Assembly: GCF_000024985.1 (NCBI RefSeq)
Contig: NC_013524.1
Coordinates: forward strand, 310,001 to 374,000
DNA from: Sphaerobacter thermophilus DSM 20745
GTDB lineage: Bacteria; Chloroflexota; Chloroflexia; Thermomicrobiales; Thermomicrobiaceae
DNA length: 64,000 nt
Direction: 5' to 3'
Of the stretch, positions 44,651-54,484 are shown piece by piece. Both the position numbers and the translations under genes were made by a program. The notes beneath the pieces were generated by a model that worked only from the letters and a program-made list of their open reading frames with translations, was not told where the DNA came from and made no database searches. The first letter of the stretch is position 1. Each line of letters starts with the position of its first letter.

Positions 44651-45400
44651 TTAGTGGGCCGGTGCAGCCGGTGGTCTCCCGTCGAGCTCGCGCACATACA
44701 TCCAGCCGGTTCCTTCCGGCCCGCGCGTCGCGCGGACCGGCCGCCAGCCGAGCCGCTCGTAGAGCCGGCGTGCCGCCGTGTTCTCATCGCGTACCCCGAG
44801 CTTGATGACCCGGACACCCCGGCGGGCCATCTCCCCGGTGAAGGCGCGCACCAATAGCTCGCCGATCCCCTGGCGCTGATGCGCCGGATCCACGCCGATC
44901 GTCATCAGACTGGCCGGGGGCAGCACGCCCGTGCTGTTGCGGGTGATCGGCGCGGTACGGCACGCGCCGCGGGTGAGTCCGGCAACCCGCTGCAGCCGCG
45001 ATAGGAGCGCCAGGGCGAGTTGTGGTTCGCGAAGGACGCGGGCCGCGAGTGCCGGCGCCGCCCATACCAGCCGGCGCCGGAGGAAAACGCGCCAGTGGCG
45101 CGTGACGTCCTCGCTGCCGCACACGAAGCCGACGACCGCGCCGGTCGGGCGGTGGAGGCAGACGAATCCGCAACCCTGTGGGTAGTCGAGGAACGCTCGG
45201 AAGTAGTGCCGGAGCACCCGCTCGCCGAGGCTCGCGAGGAAGGAGTCCTGGAAGCTCGCGATGTGGACGCGCGCGACATCGCCCACGACGCTGGGAGCGA
45301 GCGGCGCAATCATGTACAGCCCAGAGTCGACCCCGGACGTCTCGGCGCGTTCATCCGCCGGGCGTGAACGTGGCTGGCTCAGTCGGGACGCCGCTGCCAT
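44651..45400 (-). CDS. GNAT-family acetyltransferase
   Basis: The 249-aa protein has a GNAT core: FVCGSEDV, MTIGVDPAHQRQGIGELLVRAF (the acetyl-CoA loop Q-x-x-G-I-G) and VIKLGVRDENTAARRLYERLGW. In the glycan cluster it may N- or O-acetylate a sugar precursor, but protein or small-molecule targets are not excluded. The start is the ATG at 45400, with GAGGGGTGACGG upstream, which leaves only 5 bases after the stop of the acyltransferase gene. Confidence 0.85.
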   Translation of the reverse strand: MAAASRLSQPRSRPADERAETSGVDSGLYMIAPLAPSVVGDVARVHIASFQDSFLASLGERVLRHYFRAFLDYPQGCGFVCLHRPTGAVVGFVCGSEDVTRHWRVFLRRRLVWAAPALAARVLREPQLALALLSRLQRVAGLTRGACRTAPITRNSTGVLPPASLMTIGVDPAHQRQGIGELLVRAFTGEMARRGVRVIKLGVRDENTAARRLYERLGWRPVRATRGPEGTGWMYVRELDGRPPAAPAH

Positions 45401-45405
45401 CTCCG

Positions 45406-46023
45406 TCACCCCTCTAGCAACCATGACCGCGCCCGGTTCTCGTGGCGGAGTCGCTCCGGCAGGGGCATCACCCGGCCCGGCACCCCGATCACCAGGCTCC
45501 ACGGCGGGACGTCCTTGGTCACGACGGCGCCCGCCGCGACCATCGACCCGTAGCCGACCCGCACGCCCGGCAGCACCACCGCGCGGGCACCGATGGTGAC
45601 GCTGTCCTCGATGATCGGCCCCGTCGGTTCGTACTCATGACGCAAGCGCAGCGGGTAGCGGTCGTTCGTGAAGACCGCGCCCGGCCCGACGAAGACGTAG
45701 TTGCCGATCGACGTGTGGGTCGGGATGTAGACCTGACTCTCGAGCTTGACATAGCTGCCAATCTCGACGTGACCATCGATGGTGGTCCCGGTGCCGACGG
45801 TCACATGGTCGCCGATGGTCGTGTGCTCGCGGATCAGGACGTGGTGGCCGCAGCGGAAGTGCGAACCGATGATGACGTCCCCGTAGATGACCGCGAAGCT
45901 GCGCACGATGCCGTCGTCGCCGATGATCGTGGGCGCGCAGCCCGGCCGGTAGGGGACGCTCACCTCGGCGTTCGGGTCGATGATCGTCCCGTCTCCGATC
46001 CGCATCTCCAGCACCTGTGCCAC
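45406..46023 (-). CDS. Left-handed beta-helix acyltransferase (WbpD-like)
   Basis: The 205-aa protein is built of hexapeptide repeats (I-G-D/E-x-x-x pattern from about residue 40 to 165: [43 protein letters not shown]). It ends with [22 protein letters not shown], the acetyl-CoA-site motif of LbH sugar N-acetyltransferases. The GTG at 46023 follows GAAGGGAG. With the dehydrogenase and aminotransferase downstream it completes a likely acetamido-sugar module. Confidence 0.88.
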   Translation of the reverse strand: MAQVLEMRIGDGTIIDPNAEVSVPYRPGCAPTIIGDDGIVRSFAVIYGDVIIGSHFRCGHHVLIREHTTIGDHVTVGTGTTIDGHVEIGSYVKLESQVYIPTHTSIGNYVFVGPGAVFTNDRYPLRLRHEYEPTGPIIEDSVTIGARAVVLPGVRVGYGSMVAAGAVVTKDVPPWSLVIGVPGRVMPLPERLRHENRARSWLLEG

Positions 46024-46070
46024 GGTGTGTCTCCCTTCATGTGGGTGCGGCCGCACCCGGTAATCGCTGG

Positions 46071-47303
46071 CTAGTCACCTGGCAGCGCGCCCGACTCCGC
46101 GCGCTCCACTCCGGCCGGGCCGGATCGCGGCGCGTCCGGCGCCAACTGCGCGAAGACGCCGACGTACCCGGGCTCTAGAACCTCCCAGTGGTGGCGCTCC
46201 AGGAAGGCGCGCCGGCCGTTCGCGGAAAACCGGGCGGCGAGAGACCGGTCGCGGGCCAGCCGCGTGATCGCGGCGGCGATATCGGCCGGGTCGCGCGGGT
46301 CGACGACCAGGCCGTACTCCCCGTCGCGGACGAAGCGGCTCATGTTCGGCAGGTTGGAGCAGATGACCGGGAGGCCCCAGGCCATGTACTCGAACAGCTT
46401 GACCGGGTGCGTGACGTACTCGGTGTACGGCGTGGGGTGGTAGAGGAGCGAACCGCAGTCGGCCTCCGCCAGGTAGCGGCGTACCTCCTCGGGGCCGACA
46501 CGCCCCACCAGCCGCACGCTATCCTGGACGCCGAGTGCGGCGATGGCTTCCCGGCACTCCCGCACGAACGGCTCGTCGTCCACCAGCCCGAGGAAGGTGG
46601 CCTGCACGGGGATCCCGGCGTCCCGCAGCAGCGCGACCGCCTGGATCGTCTCGACCACCGCCACTCGCCGCCGGGTGAAGCCCGTGTAGAGCAGGTGGAA
46701 CGGCCGGTCGGCGGGCCGCTCCTCGCGGGGGGGCAGCTCGGCCGGTGCGAACGTGAGCCGTGGGTAGTTGGTCAGCAGGCTCGCCGGGCGGCCAAACCGC
46801 TCGAAGCGCTCCAGGCATCCACGGTCCACTGCGAAGGCGTGGTCGACGAACAGGCGGATGAGCAGCGCTTCGAGCAGCCAGAAGACGGCGTAGATCAGGC
46901 GCGTCGCGACCGGCCCGCGCCGGCTGTTGACCGCGATGGCGAGCGGGTAGTGCTCGCGCGCGTCGTACACCAGCCGCGCACGAGTTAGCAGCTTGACGAT
47001 GGCGCCGACCAGCAGGCTCTGCAGCTCCATGGCCTGGTAGACATCGGCGCGCTCCCGGAGCGCCAGTCGGAGCAGCCGCGGAAGCGCCTGCAGCTTCTCC
47101 CGACGCGTCCCCCAGCCCATCCGCATCAGGGACACGACGCGGATCCCCAGCGGGTTGGTGGTCGGGTCCGCCGGGTCCTCGCTCGCCAGGCACGGTGCGA
47201 TGATGGTGACGGCGTGCCCGGCCCGTTGGAGGCTGGCTGCCTCCTTCCCGTAGAGTGGCTGGCTGAACGCCGAGCGTCCGACCGTCAGGACACAGACCCG
47301 CAC
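46071..47303 (-). CDS. GT4-like glycosyltransferase
   Basis: The 410-aa protein opens with [23 protein letters not shown]. It has a lipid-proximal stretch ([17 protein letters not shown]) in the N-terminal half and a GT4 donor domain ([24 protein letters not shown], then [23 protein letters not shown]). It is expected to extend the lipid-linked repeat. The GTG at 47303 begins immediately after the stop of the polymerase gene. Acceptor and donor cannot be told from sequence; being near sqdB it is one candidate to use UDP-sulfoquinovose. Confidence 0.82.
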   Translation of the reverse strand: MRVCVLTVGRSAFSQPLYGKEAASLQRAGHAVTIIAPCLASEDPADPTTNPLGIRVVSLMRMGWGTRREKLQALPRLLRLALRERADVYQAMELQSLLVGAIVKLLTRARLVYDAREHYPLAIAVNSRRGPVATRLIYAVFWLLEALLIRLFVDHAFAVDRGCLERFERFGRPASLLTNYPRLTFAPAELPPREERPADRPFHLLYTGFTRRRVAVVETIQAVALLRDAGIPVQATFLGLVDDEPFVRECREAIAALGVQDSVRLVGRVGPEEVRRYLAEADCGSLLYHPTPYTEYVTHPVKLFEYMAWGLPVICSNLPNMSRFVRDGEYGLVVDPRDPADIAAAITRLARDRSLAARFSANGRRAFLERHHWEVLEPGYVGVFAQLAPDAPRSGPAGVERAESGALPGD

Positions 47304-48638
47304 TCAGTCCCCCATTTCCAGAGCCCCGCCGGGCGGTGCCTCGACGACCGGGCGAGGCGTCGCCGGGCGAGCGGCAGGCGTCTGGAGCCGGCGCCACTCC
47401 AGATAGCCCAGCCAGGCCGCGGCCCAGACGTTCAACTCGGGTCGTCCGAAGTTCATGTTGACCATGCTGTGGTTCCCCCAGGCGAGCCACAGCCCGAGCA
47501 CTGCCAGACCCAGTGGATCGCGCCGCCGGACCGCAGCCCAGCCCTGCCGGACCAGGTAGCCGGCCAGGAGGCCGACCGTCCCCAGGCCCAGTAGACCCAG
47601 CTTCCAGAACATGAAGGCGATGAAGTTGTGGACGTAGGGCTTGACCGCGAAGTAGTAGCTCGCCGAGGTGAAGAGGAGCGCCTCCTCGAAGTCGCCTCGG
47701 GCACCCCAGCCAGCGCCGAGCGGCCCGCCGTAGGCGAAGGCGGTCGCCACCTCCGCCCAGCGGTACCGCAGGGAGGTGTCGAGGACCGCGAACCGCTCCA
47801 CGGATGCGGCGAGGTAGGCCATGGGTGCGTCCCCGAGCAGCCCGCTCCCGACCAGCCCGGCGAGTGCCGCCACCACCGCCGCACCGACCAGGACCATCCT
47901 GCGGCGCGTGCGAGGCAGCCAGCGCCAGGCGACGACCACGCTGTAGGCCGCGACCACGGCTACGATGACGTACCACGCCCGGGCAACCGACAGCAGCATC
48001 CGGAAGAGCAACACTGGGAGCGAGGCCATGAGCAGCAGCCCCATCCATCGGGGCAGCGGTACCAGCAAGAGGAGCGTCATCGCCGCGAGCAAGGCGTAGA
48101 AGTAGTCGATGCTCGAAAAGTCGGCGGACATCAGTCGGATCAGCGTCTCGCGGCTACGGAACCACGCGGCGATGTCGAGCAGCGCGGAGGCGGTGCCGAG
48201 TAGCACCATGCCCACCAACAGCCGGAGCCAAGCGTGTTCGGTCCGGAAGGCAAACGCGAAGGCCGGGAACAGCGCCAGCGGGACTAGGCGGACAGCCCAG
48301 GAGAGGCTCACGTAGACGTCGTGACCCGCGAAGGCGGAGAGCAGCAGCCCCCAGGCAACCAGCACGCCCGTTAGCAGCCAGACCCCGAGCGCCACCGCGG
48401 CGAGTCGCTCGATCGGATCCTGTCCATCGCCCCGGCGCGAGCCGCCCTCCAGGAGGAGCGCGATGCCGGACACCGCGAACGAAATGACCAGGAGGGCGTA
48501 CAGGAGCACGTCGGCGCGCGACTGCAGGCTCCGTACTGCCAGCCCCGAGAGCAACAGGGCGACCAGGCACAGCAGCACGCATCGCTGCGCCGGCGTTCCG
48601 TCGATGCGGTACGCCATGGCCCGCGCCACGCCGCTCAT
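47304..48638 (-). CDS. O-antigen ligase/polymerase-like membrane protein (Wzy-type)
   Basis: The 444-aa protein is almost wholly hydrophobic, with about 11-12 membrane segments and one large loop around residues 270-330 (LRYRWAEVATAFAYGGPLGAGWG), then HNFIAFMFWKLGLLGLG. That loop-plus-HN pattern is typical of the Wzy_C/O-antigen ligase group. It should polymerise repeats flipped by the protein encoded upstream. Its ATG overlaps the flippase stop by four bases. The assignment rests on topology and context, since the family has low sequence conservation. Confidence 0.78.
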   Translation of the reverse strand: MSGVARAMAYRIDGTPAQRCVLLCLVALLLSGLAVRSLQSRADVLLYALLVISFAVSGIALLLEGGSRRGDGQDPIERLAAVALGVWLLTGVLVAWGLLLSAFAGHDVYVSLSWAVRLVPLALFPAFAFAFRTEHAWLRLLVGMVLLGTASALLDIAAWFRSRETLIRLMSADFSSIDYFYALLAAMTLLLLVPLPRWMGLLLMASLPVLLFRMLLSVARAWYVIVAVVAAYSVVVAWRWLPRTRRRMVLVGAAVVAALAGLVGSGLLGDAPMAYLAASVERFAVLDTSLRYRWAEVATAFAYGGPLGAGWGARGDFEEALLFTSASYYFAVKPYVHNFIAFMFWKLGLLGLGTVGLLAGYLVRQGWAAVRRRDPLGLAVLGLWLAWGNHSMVNMNFGRPELNVWAAAWLGYLEWRRLQTPAARPATPRPVVEAPPGGALEMGD

Positions 48639-50089
48639 GGCCCCACTACCTTCAAGCGCCGCAGCCGCGGCCATACCAGAAGTGCGTAGAGCACCCCGAC
48701 CAGTGAGATCGCGATGGCTTCCCCGACGAAGCTGGTGCCTGCAAAAAACCGTCCAGTGGCGAGGAGGCCCAGGCACCCGATCACCCCCCAGATCATCGCC
48801 AGGGGTGACGGAACCGTGCGGGACACCGCCGCGAGCACCCCGCAGTAGGTGGCGACGCCCGCCAGCGTCGCGATGGCTGCGCCCTCGATGCCCGCGGCCG
48901 GAACCAGGAGATAGACCCCAACGACCATGACCGCGGCGCCGAGCCCCGCTGCCCAAACGAAGACGCCGGTCCGCGCCTCGAACTCACGGCGCTTCCCGCA
49001 GAGCTGGCTCAGACCGAAGAGAAACGCCGTGCCCAGCCCGAAGAGCACCAGGTGCCCCGACGCGACGTACTCACTGCGGATGTTCAGCAGCGCCAGGGCG
49101 CCCGGGATGACCAGCCCAATCGCGGTAACCAGCGGCAGGAAAACCGCGACATAGGTCCCGCCGAGCGCACGCGCCCAGGCATTGGCCCCTGCCGGGTCGG
49201 TCCCATGGAGCTGGAACAGGCGCGGATTGAGGACGGCGAAGACGAGGTTGTACATCCCCCGGCCGAACTGCAGGCCGATGCTCATCCAGAACGTGTAGAT
49301 GCCCAGATCGCGGAGGGACACCAGGCCGGCCAGGAGGTAGCGGTCGCCCGATTGGAGCAGCGTGACGATCAGCCCCGACAGCGCGAGCGGGAGACCATAG
49401 CCCACGCTACGCCGGAGCAGCACGCGCGTGCTCTCCTGCGATCCCGCTGCGAGCACCGTGGTCCTGGCGAGCCGGCCCAAGCGCCGGTACTGCCAGGCGA
49501 GCACCGGCAAGTAGCTGACGGCCATCACCATCAGCGCGGTCCCGGCTGGATCGCTCGCCCGTGGGAGCAGCGCAAGCAGGAGGAGCACTTCGATCACCGC
49601 GAGGAGCATGGCGCTCGTGGTGTACCGGCGTTGATCGAACACCCCTCGTAGCGTGCTCTGGAAGAGGGTATAGAGCGCGTTGCCGCAGAGGACGCCGATT
49701 GTCCAAGCGAGGTACGGCCAGCGGAACCGCTCGCCCCAGAGCGTGCCGAGCGCCAACGCCAGCGCGGCCGCCACCAGCCCGGTGAGGGCCACGGTGCCCC
49801 AGATCAACCCCAGGTATCGCGGAAGGCGGGCGCCGTTCTCCGGCAAGAACCGGATCACTGCGTTCTGCAGCCAGCCGGTCGCCAGCGCGGCCGCGTAGGT
49901 CTGCGACAACCAGAAGAGCGTGAAGACGCCCATGGCTGCAGCCGGCACGTAGCGTCCCAGGATCAGGCTGACGCCGAAGCCGCGCAGCAGCTCGCTCGCG
50001 ATCCCCGGAGCCAAACGCACCGCGTCCGCCACGAGCACTCGCTGGAACGGGCGTTGCACGCGTGCCGCGGCGCTCGTCTCGGTCTCCAT
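48635..50089 (-). CDS. Wzx-type polysaccharide flippase (MATE/MOP superfamily)
   Basis: The 484-aa protein has about 12-14 membrane segments and the features of polysaccharide_synt family flippases: FGVSLILGRYVPAAAMGVFTLFW near the N-terminus and SGDRYLLAGLVSLRDLGIYTFWMSIGL in the middle, with a conserved DRY-like loop. It should move lipid-linked repeat units across the membrane for the Wzy protein. GGAAAGGTACG precedes the ATG. Confidence 0.88.
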   Translation of the reverse strand: METETSAAARVQRPFQRVLVADAVRLAPGIASELLRGFGVSLILGRYVPAAAMGVFTLFWLSQTYAAALATGWLQNAVIRFLPENGARLPRYLGLIWGTVALTGLVAAALALALGTLWGERFRWPYLAWTIGVLCGNALYTLFQSTLRGVFDQRRYTTSAMLLAVIEVLLLLALLPRASDPAGTALMVMAVSYLPVLAWQYRRLGRLARTTVLAAGSQESTRVLLRRSVGYGLPLALSGLIVTLLQSGDRYLLAGLVSLRDLGIYTFWMSIGLQFGRGMYNLVFAVLNPRLFQLHGTDPAGANAWARALGGTYVAVFLPLVTAIGLVIPGALALLNIRSEYVASGHLVLFGLGTAFLFGLSQLCGKRREFEARTGVFVWAAGLGAAVMVVGVYLLVPAAGIEGAAIATLAGVATYCGVLAAVSRTVPSPLAMIWGVIGCLGLLATGRFFAGTSFVGEAIAISLVGVLYALLVWPRLRRLKVVGP

Positions 50090-50209
50090 CGACCCGCGTA
50101 CCTTTCCCCGCGCCCGCCGCGCGGAACCGCCCCACCGGGCCCGAGGTCCCGGCGCGTGGCCGGGACCAGGGCCCGCCAGAGTGCGATGCCGCGGGCGCGA
50201 CCGGCGCGA

Positions 50210-52090
<1,881 letters not shown>

Positions 52091-52105
<15 letters not shown>

Positions 52106-52225
52106 GTGGCGATGGAGCTGATGCGGCACAGCCAGTTCAGTCTCACCATGGAGGTCTACACCCACGTGGCCCCGGACCTCGCACGCGAGGCGATGGACGA
52201 GGTCGAGCGCGCACTTCGCGCCTAG
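52091..52225 (+). pseudogene. C-terminal remnant of a tyrosine recombinase (integrase)
   Basis: From an in-frame TAA at 52091 the frame reads about 44 codons to TAG at 52225. The last 39 residues contain ELMRHSQFSLTMEVYTHVAPDLAREAMDEVE. This is the C-terminal catalytic segment of phage-type integrases, with the conserved His (RHS) and the nucleophile Tyr (VYTHV). Everything before, including both catalytic arginines, is missing, so the gene is dead. It points towards the 3' end of tRNA-Lys 126 bases away, the usual arrangement for an element integrated in a tRNA gene. Confidence 0.8.
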
Positions 52226-52254
52226 CAACGCCCGTCCGATCATAGGACAACCTC

Positions 52255-52278
52255 ATAGGGGTCAGGATAGGGGTCAGG
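52255..52278. repeat. Tandem 12-bp direct repeat
   Basis: ATAGGGGTCAGG occurs twice with no spacer (52255-52266 and 52267-52278), between the integrase remnant and tRNA-Lys. It may be part of an old attachment region (arm-type sites) or a replication-slippage product. Confidence 0.6.
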
Positions 52279-52287
52279 CGAGCGAAA

Positions 52288-52315
52288 ACCGCCCCGAGTC
52301 GTACATCGGGGCGGT
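52288..52315. terminator. Terminator hairpin between integrase remnant and tRNA-Lys
   Basis: ACCGCCCCGA (52288-52297) and TCGGGGCGGT (52306-52315) form a perfect 10-bp stem with an 8-nt loop. GCGAAAA lies on the left and GCCGTTTTC on the right, giving T-rich tails in both directions. It can end the minus-strand tRNA transcript and the plus-strand integrase transcript. Confidence 0.7.
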
Positions 52316-52350
52316 GCCGTTTTCCGCGTCCTGATCCGGAAGTCGGGAGG

Positions 52351-52422
52351 TGAGCCCGCTGGGATTCGAACCCAGGACCCACGGATTAAAAGTCCGCTGC
52401 TCTACCGCTGAGCTACGGGCCC
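52351..52422 (-). tRNA. tRNA-Lys (anticodon TTT)
   Basis: On the minus strand the 72-base sequence folds as a complete cloverleaf. The acceptor stem is GGGCCCG/CGGGCTC (one G-U pair), with D arm GCTC/GAGC, anticodon stem GCGGA/TCCGT and loop CTTTTAA. The T arm has GGTTCGAATCC and the discriminator is A. CCA is not encoded. The anticodon TTT reads Lys AAA/AAG. Its 3' end faces the integrase remnant. Confidence 0.95.
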
Positions 52423-52576
52423 CCGCGAGGACTCTCCTTAGTAATTCTACCGCATTCGGTCGACTCGAGGCCGCCGCTGGGTTGGACCGGCAGGGCGTGG
52501 CGGGCCGTCGGGGTGGATGCCGTATGCTAGGGACGCGCGGCAGGGTCTGCGCGGGCGGCGACAGTGAGAGGAGCCG

Positions 52577-52825
52577 ATGGTGGCGCTGGATGAGGCGACG
52601 GCGTACCGCTTGGTAATGGAGGCGGTCGAGCGAGTCGGGGGGACGCGGCGGATTCACGGGAACCCGCGGCACCCGTTCTCGTTCGACGCGACGCGCGAGG
52701 TCGAGGTTGAAGGCTACACCGTGCTGATCCGGTATGGTGAGATCTCAAGCCCGGCGGTGGCGGAGGTCGAGGGCTACGTATTCGAGATCCTCGCCGATGA
52801 GGTGGTGAAGCTCTTCGGGCCGTGA
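52577..52825 (+). CDS. Small hypothetical protein (82 aa)
   Basis: GAGAGGAGCCG precedes the ATG at 52577, and the frame ends by overlapping the GTG start of the DUF92 gene (GTGA), so translation is probably coupled. The sequence is acidic and looks like a compact alpha/beta fold (ATAYRLVMEAVERVGG, then REVEVEGYTVLIRYGEI, then VEGYVFEILADEVVKLFG). I recognise no family. Coupling to a membrane protein gene suggests a shared role. Confidence 0.65.
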   Translation: MVALDEATAYRLVMEAVERVGGTRRIHGNPRHPFSFDATREVEVEGYTVLIRYGEISSPAVAEVEGYVFEILADEVVKLFGP

Positions 52826-53682
52826 GGCGCGGGGAACGGAGCAGGTCGGTGGTACGGGTGGGGAGGACCGGGGGTCTTCTAGGCCGCGCGGTGCTCGGCG
52901 CGGGAGCGGCCGGCGCGGTCGCGGTGGCCGGGTGGTGGCGAGGAGCGCTCACGGCTGACGGCACTGCTGCAGCGGTGGCGGTCGGGACGCCGGTGTTTGC
53001 CGTAGGGGGCGGGCGCTGGGCTGCGGTGCTGGTCGGGTTCTTCACGCTGTCGAGTGCGCTGTCCCAGGTGGGACGGGAGCGCAAGGCTGCGATGGCGGCC
53101 GTGGCGAACAAGGGATCCCGGCGGGACGCGGGACAGGTGCTCGCGAACGGCGGGGTGGCGGCGGGCGCCGCGGTCGTGGCAGGGATCACCGGGAAACCGG
53201 AGGCGGCCTTCCCTGCATTCCTCGGCGCGATGGCGGCCGCGACGAGTGATACCTGGGCGACCGAGATCGGATTGCTGAGTCGGCGGCCTCCGCGGTCGAT
53301 CGTGACGTGGCGCCAGGTGCGGCCGGGGCTGTCGGGCGGAGTCACCCCACTGGGCCTCGCGGCGGCAGCCGCGGGTGGCGCGACGATCGGGCTGATCGGC
53401 TCGCTCGGCAGACCACGGCGGGAGCTGGTTGCGCTGGGGACGCTCGCGGGTCTGGCGGGATCGCTGGCGGACAGCGTCGCCGGCGCTACGGTGCAGGGAG
53501 TCTACCGGTGCCCGCGCTGCGGCGAGGAGACTGAGCGGCGGGTCCACTCCTGCGGCACGCCGACGATCCCGGCGCGCGGTGTGGCCTGGATCGACAACGA
53601 TGTGGTGAATCTTATCGGGTCCGCGGTGGGGGCGATAACGGCGCTGGTGTTGGCGAGGCGCCGGCCCGGCCGCCGGGGATGA
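52822..53682 (+). CDS. DUF92 (TMEM19-like) membrane protein
   Basis: The 286-aa protein has about six membrane segments and DUF92 landmarks: GGGRWAAVLVGFFTLSSALSQVGRERK, RDAGQVLANGGVAAG, ATSDTWATEIGLLSRRPPRSI, LAGSLADSVAGATVQG. The last quarter includes a small CPRCGEETERRVHSCG zinc-like loop. In cyanobacteria and plants one DUF92 branch (VTE6) is a phytyl-phosphate kinase; whether this protein is a prenyl-phosphate kinase is unknown. GTG start at 52822. Confidence 0.82.
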   Translation: MRRGERSRSVVRVGRTGGLLGRAVLGAGAAGAVAVAGWWRGALTADGTAAAVAVGTPVFAVGGGRWAAVLVGFFTLSSALSQVGRERKAAMAAVANKGSRRDAGQVLANGGVAAGAAVVAGITGKPEAAFPAFLGAMAAATSDTWATEIGLLSRRPPRSIVTWRQVRPGLSGGVTPLGLAAAAAGGATIGLIGSLGRPRRELVALGTLAGLAGSLADSVAGATVQGVYRCPRCGEETERRVHSCGTPTIPARGVAWIDNDVVNLIGSAVGAITALVLARRRPGRRG

Positions 53683-53701
53683 CGGTCCACGCCCCGGCGG
53701 C
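53669..53701. terminator. Bidirectional terminator hairpin
   Basis: A perfect 10-bp GC stem (53669-53678 with 53692-53701) with a 13-nt loop overlaps the stop codon of the DUF92 gene and lies 24 bases from the stop of the convergent HemQ-family gene. No T-run. Confidence 0.5.
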
Positions 53702-53725
53702 ACGGGACGGGCTGGCCTAGCGGCG

Positions 53726-54400
53726 CTAGCCGAGAGCGAGGAGCGCCTCACGCGGGTCCGTGCGGCGGCCGAGGAAGATCGGGGTATCGACCTTTGTGTA
53801 GACCCGCACTTCCGCCGCGCGGAGCCGCTGGACCATGGCGACAAGCTGCGCTGGGTCGTCGTCCTCCAGCGCGACGACGAACTCCTGATCGGCGATGCCG
53901 AACGAGCTTACGGTGTTGGTCAGGATCGTCGGGAACTCCCGGCCTAGTTCTCCGTGGACCAGCATCAGCTCACGGCGCTTCTCGAACGGCAGCAGGTACC
54001 ACTCCGGCGTCTTGGTGAAGGGGTAGACGCTGAGATACTTCTTCGGCGGCACGCCCTTGAGGAAGGCCGGTCCATGCTCGGGGTCGTACTGGGATGCTGT
54101 CGCCAGGCCCAGGTAGGCGTGACGCATCTCCAGGTGCTGCCCGAGCGGCGTGCGGTTGAGGTCGACGGCCAGTGCCTGCAGCGCGTCGACGTCGTCCGCA
54201 ATGGTCCACAGGATGAGGTCCACGTCCGCGCTGAAGCCCACGGTGGAGTAGGCCGCGCGGAGCGTGACGGTATCGCGGTGCGCATCGAGCGTGCGCAGGA
54301 AGGCTTCGCGCCCTTCCTTGCGCTCGGAGTCGGCCAGCGTGCGCCACTCCGGCCGCGCCTTGTACAGCCAGAAGACCGTGAAACGGGTCGAACCGCTCAT
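53726..54400 (-). CDS. Chlorite dismutase-family heme protein, probable coproheme decarboxylase (HemQ/ChdC)
   Basis: The 224-aa protein is in the size range of HemQ. Landmarks are VFWLYKARPEWR, VDLILWTIADDVDALQAL, YPFTKTPEWYLLPFEKRRELMLVHGELGREF (quoted in part: the LVHGELG His is the expected heme ligand) and FVVALEDDDPAQL. In Gram-positive-type heme synthesis HemQ converts coproheme to heme b; true chlorite dismutases carry a distal Arg that I cannot confirm here. The ATG at 54400 fits family length. The site upstream (GAGAGGAG) is about 12 bases away. Confidence 0.85.
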   Translation of the reverse strand: MSGSTRFTVFWLYKARPEWRTLADSERKEGREAFLRTLDAHRDTVTLRAAYSTVGFSADVDLILWTIADDVDALQALAVDLNRTPLGQHLEMRHAYLGLATASQYDPEHGPAFLKGVPPKKYLSVYPFTKTPEWYLLPFEKRRELMLVHGELGREFPTILTNTVSSFGIADQEFVVALEDDDPAQLVAMVQRLRAAEVRVYTKVDTPIFLGRRTDPREALLALG

Positions 54401-54484
54401 CAGTGTGGGTACTCCTCTCCTGCACCCAGGTGGGCCAGCGCCCACCATCCGGCCGGATTGTAGCACCGACGGCAGGGGCAGGTC

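Noticed and set aside
53726-54400. True chlorite dismutase
   Set aside because: No (per)chlorate genes are nearby and the context is housekeeping; HemQ-type coproheme decarboxylase is the more likely member of the family.
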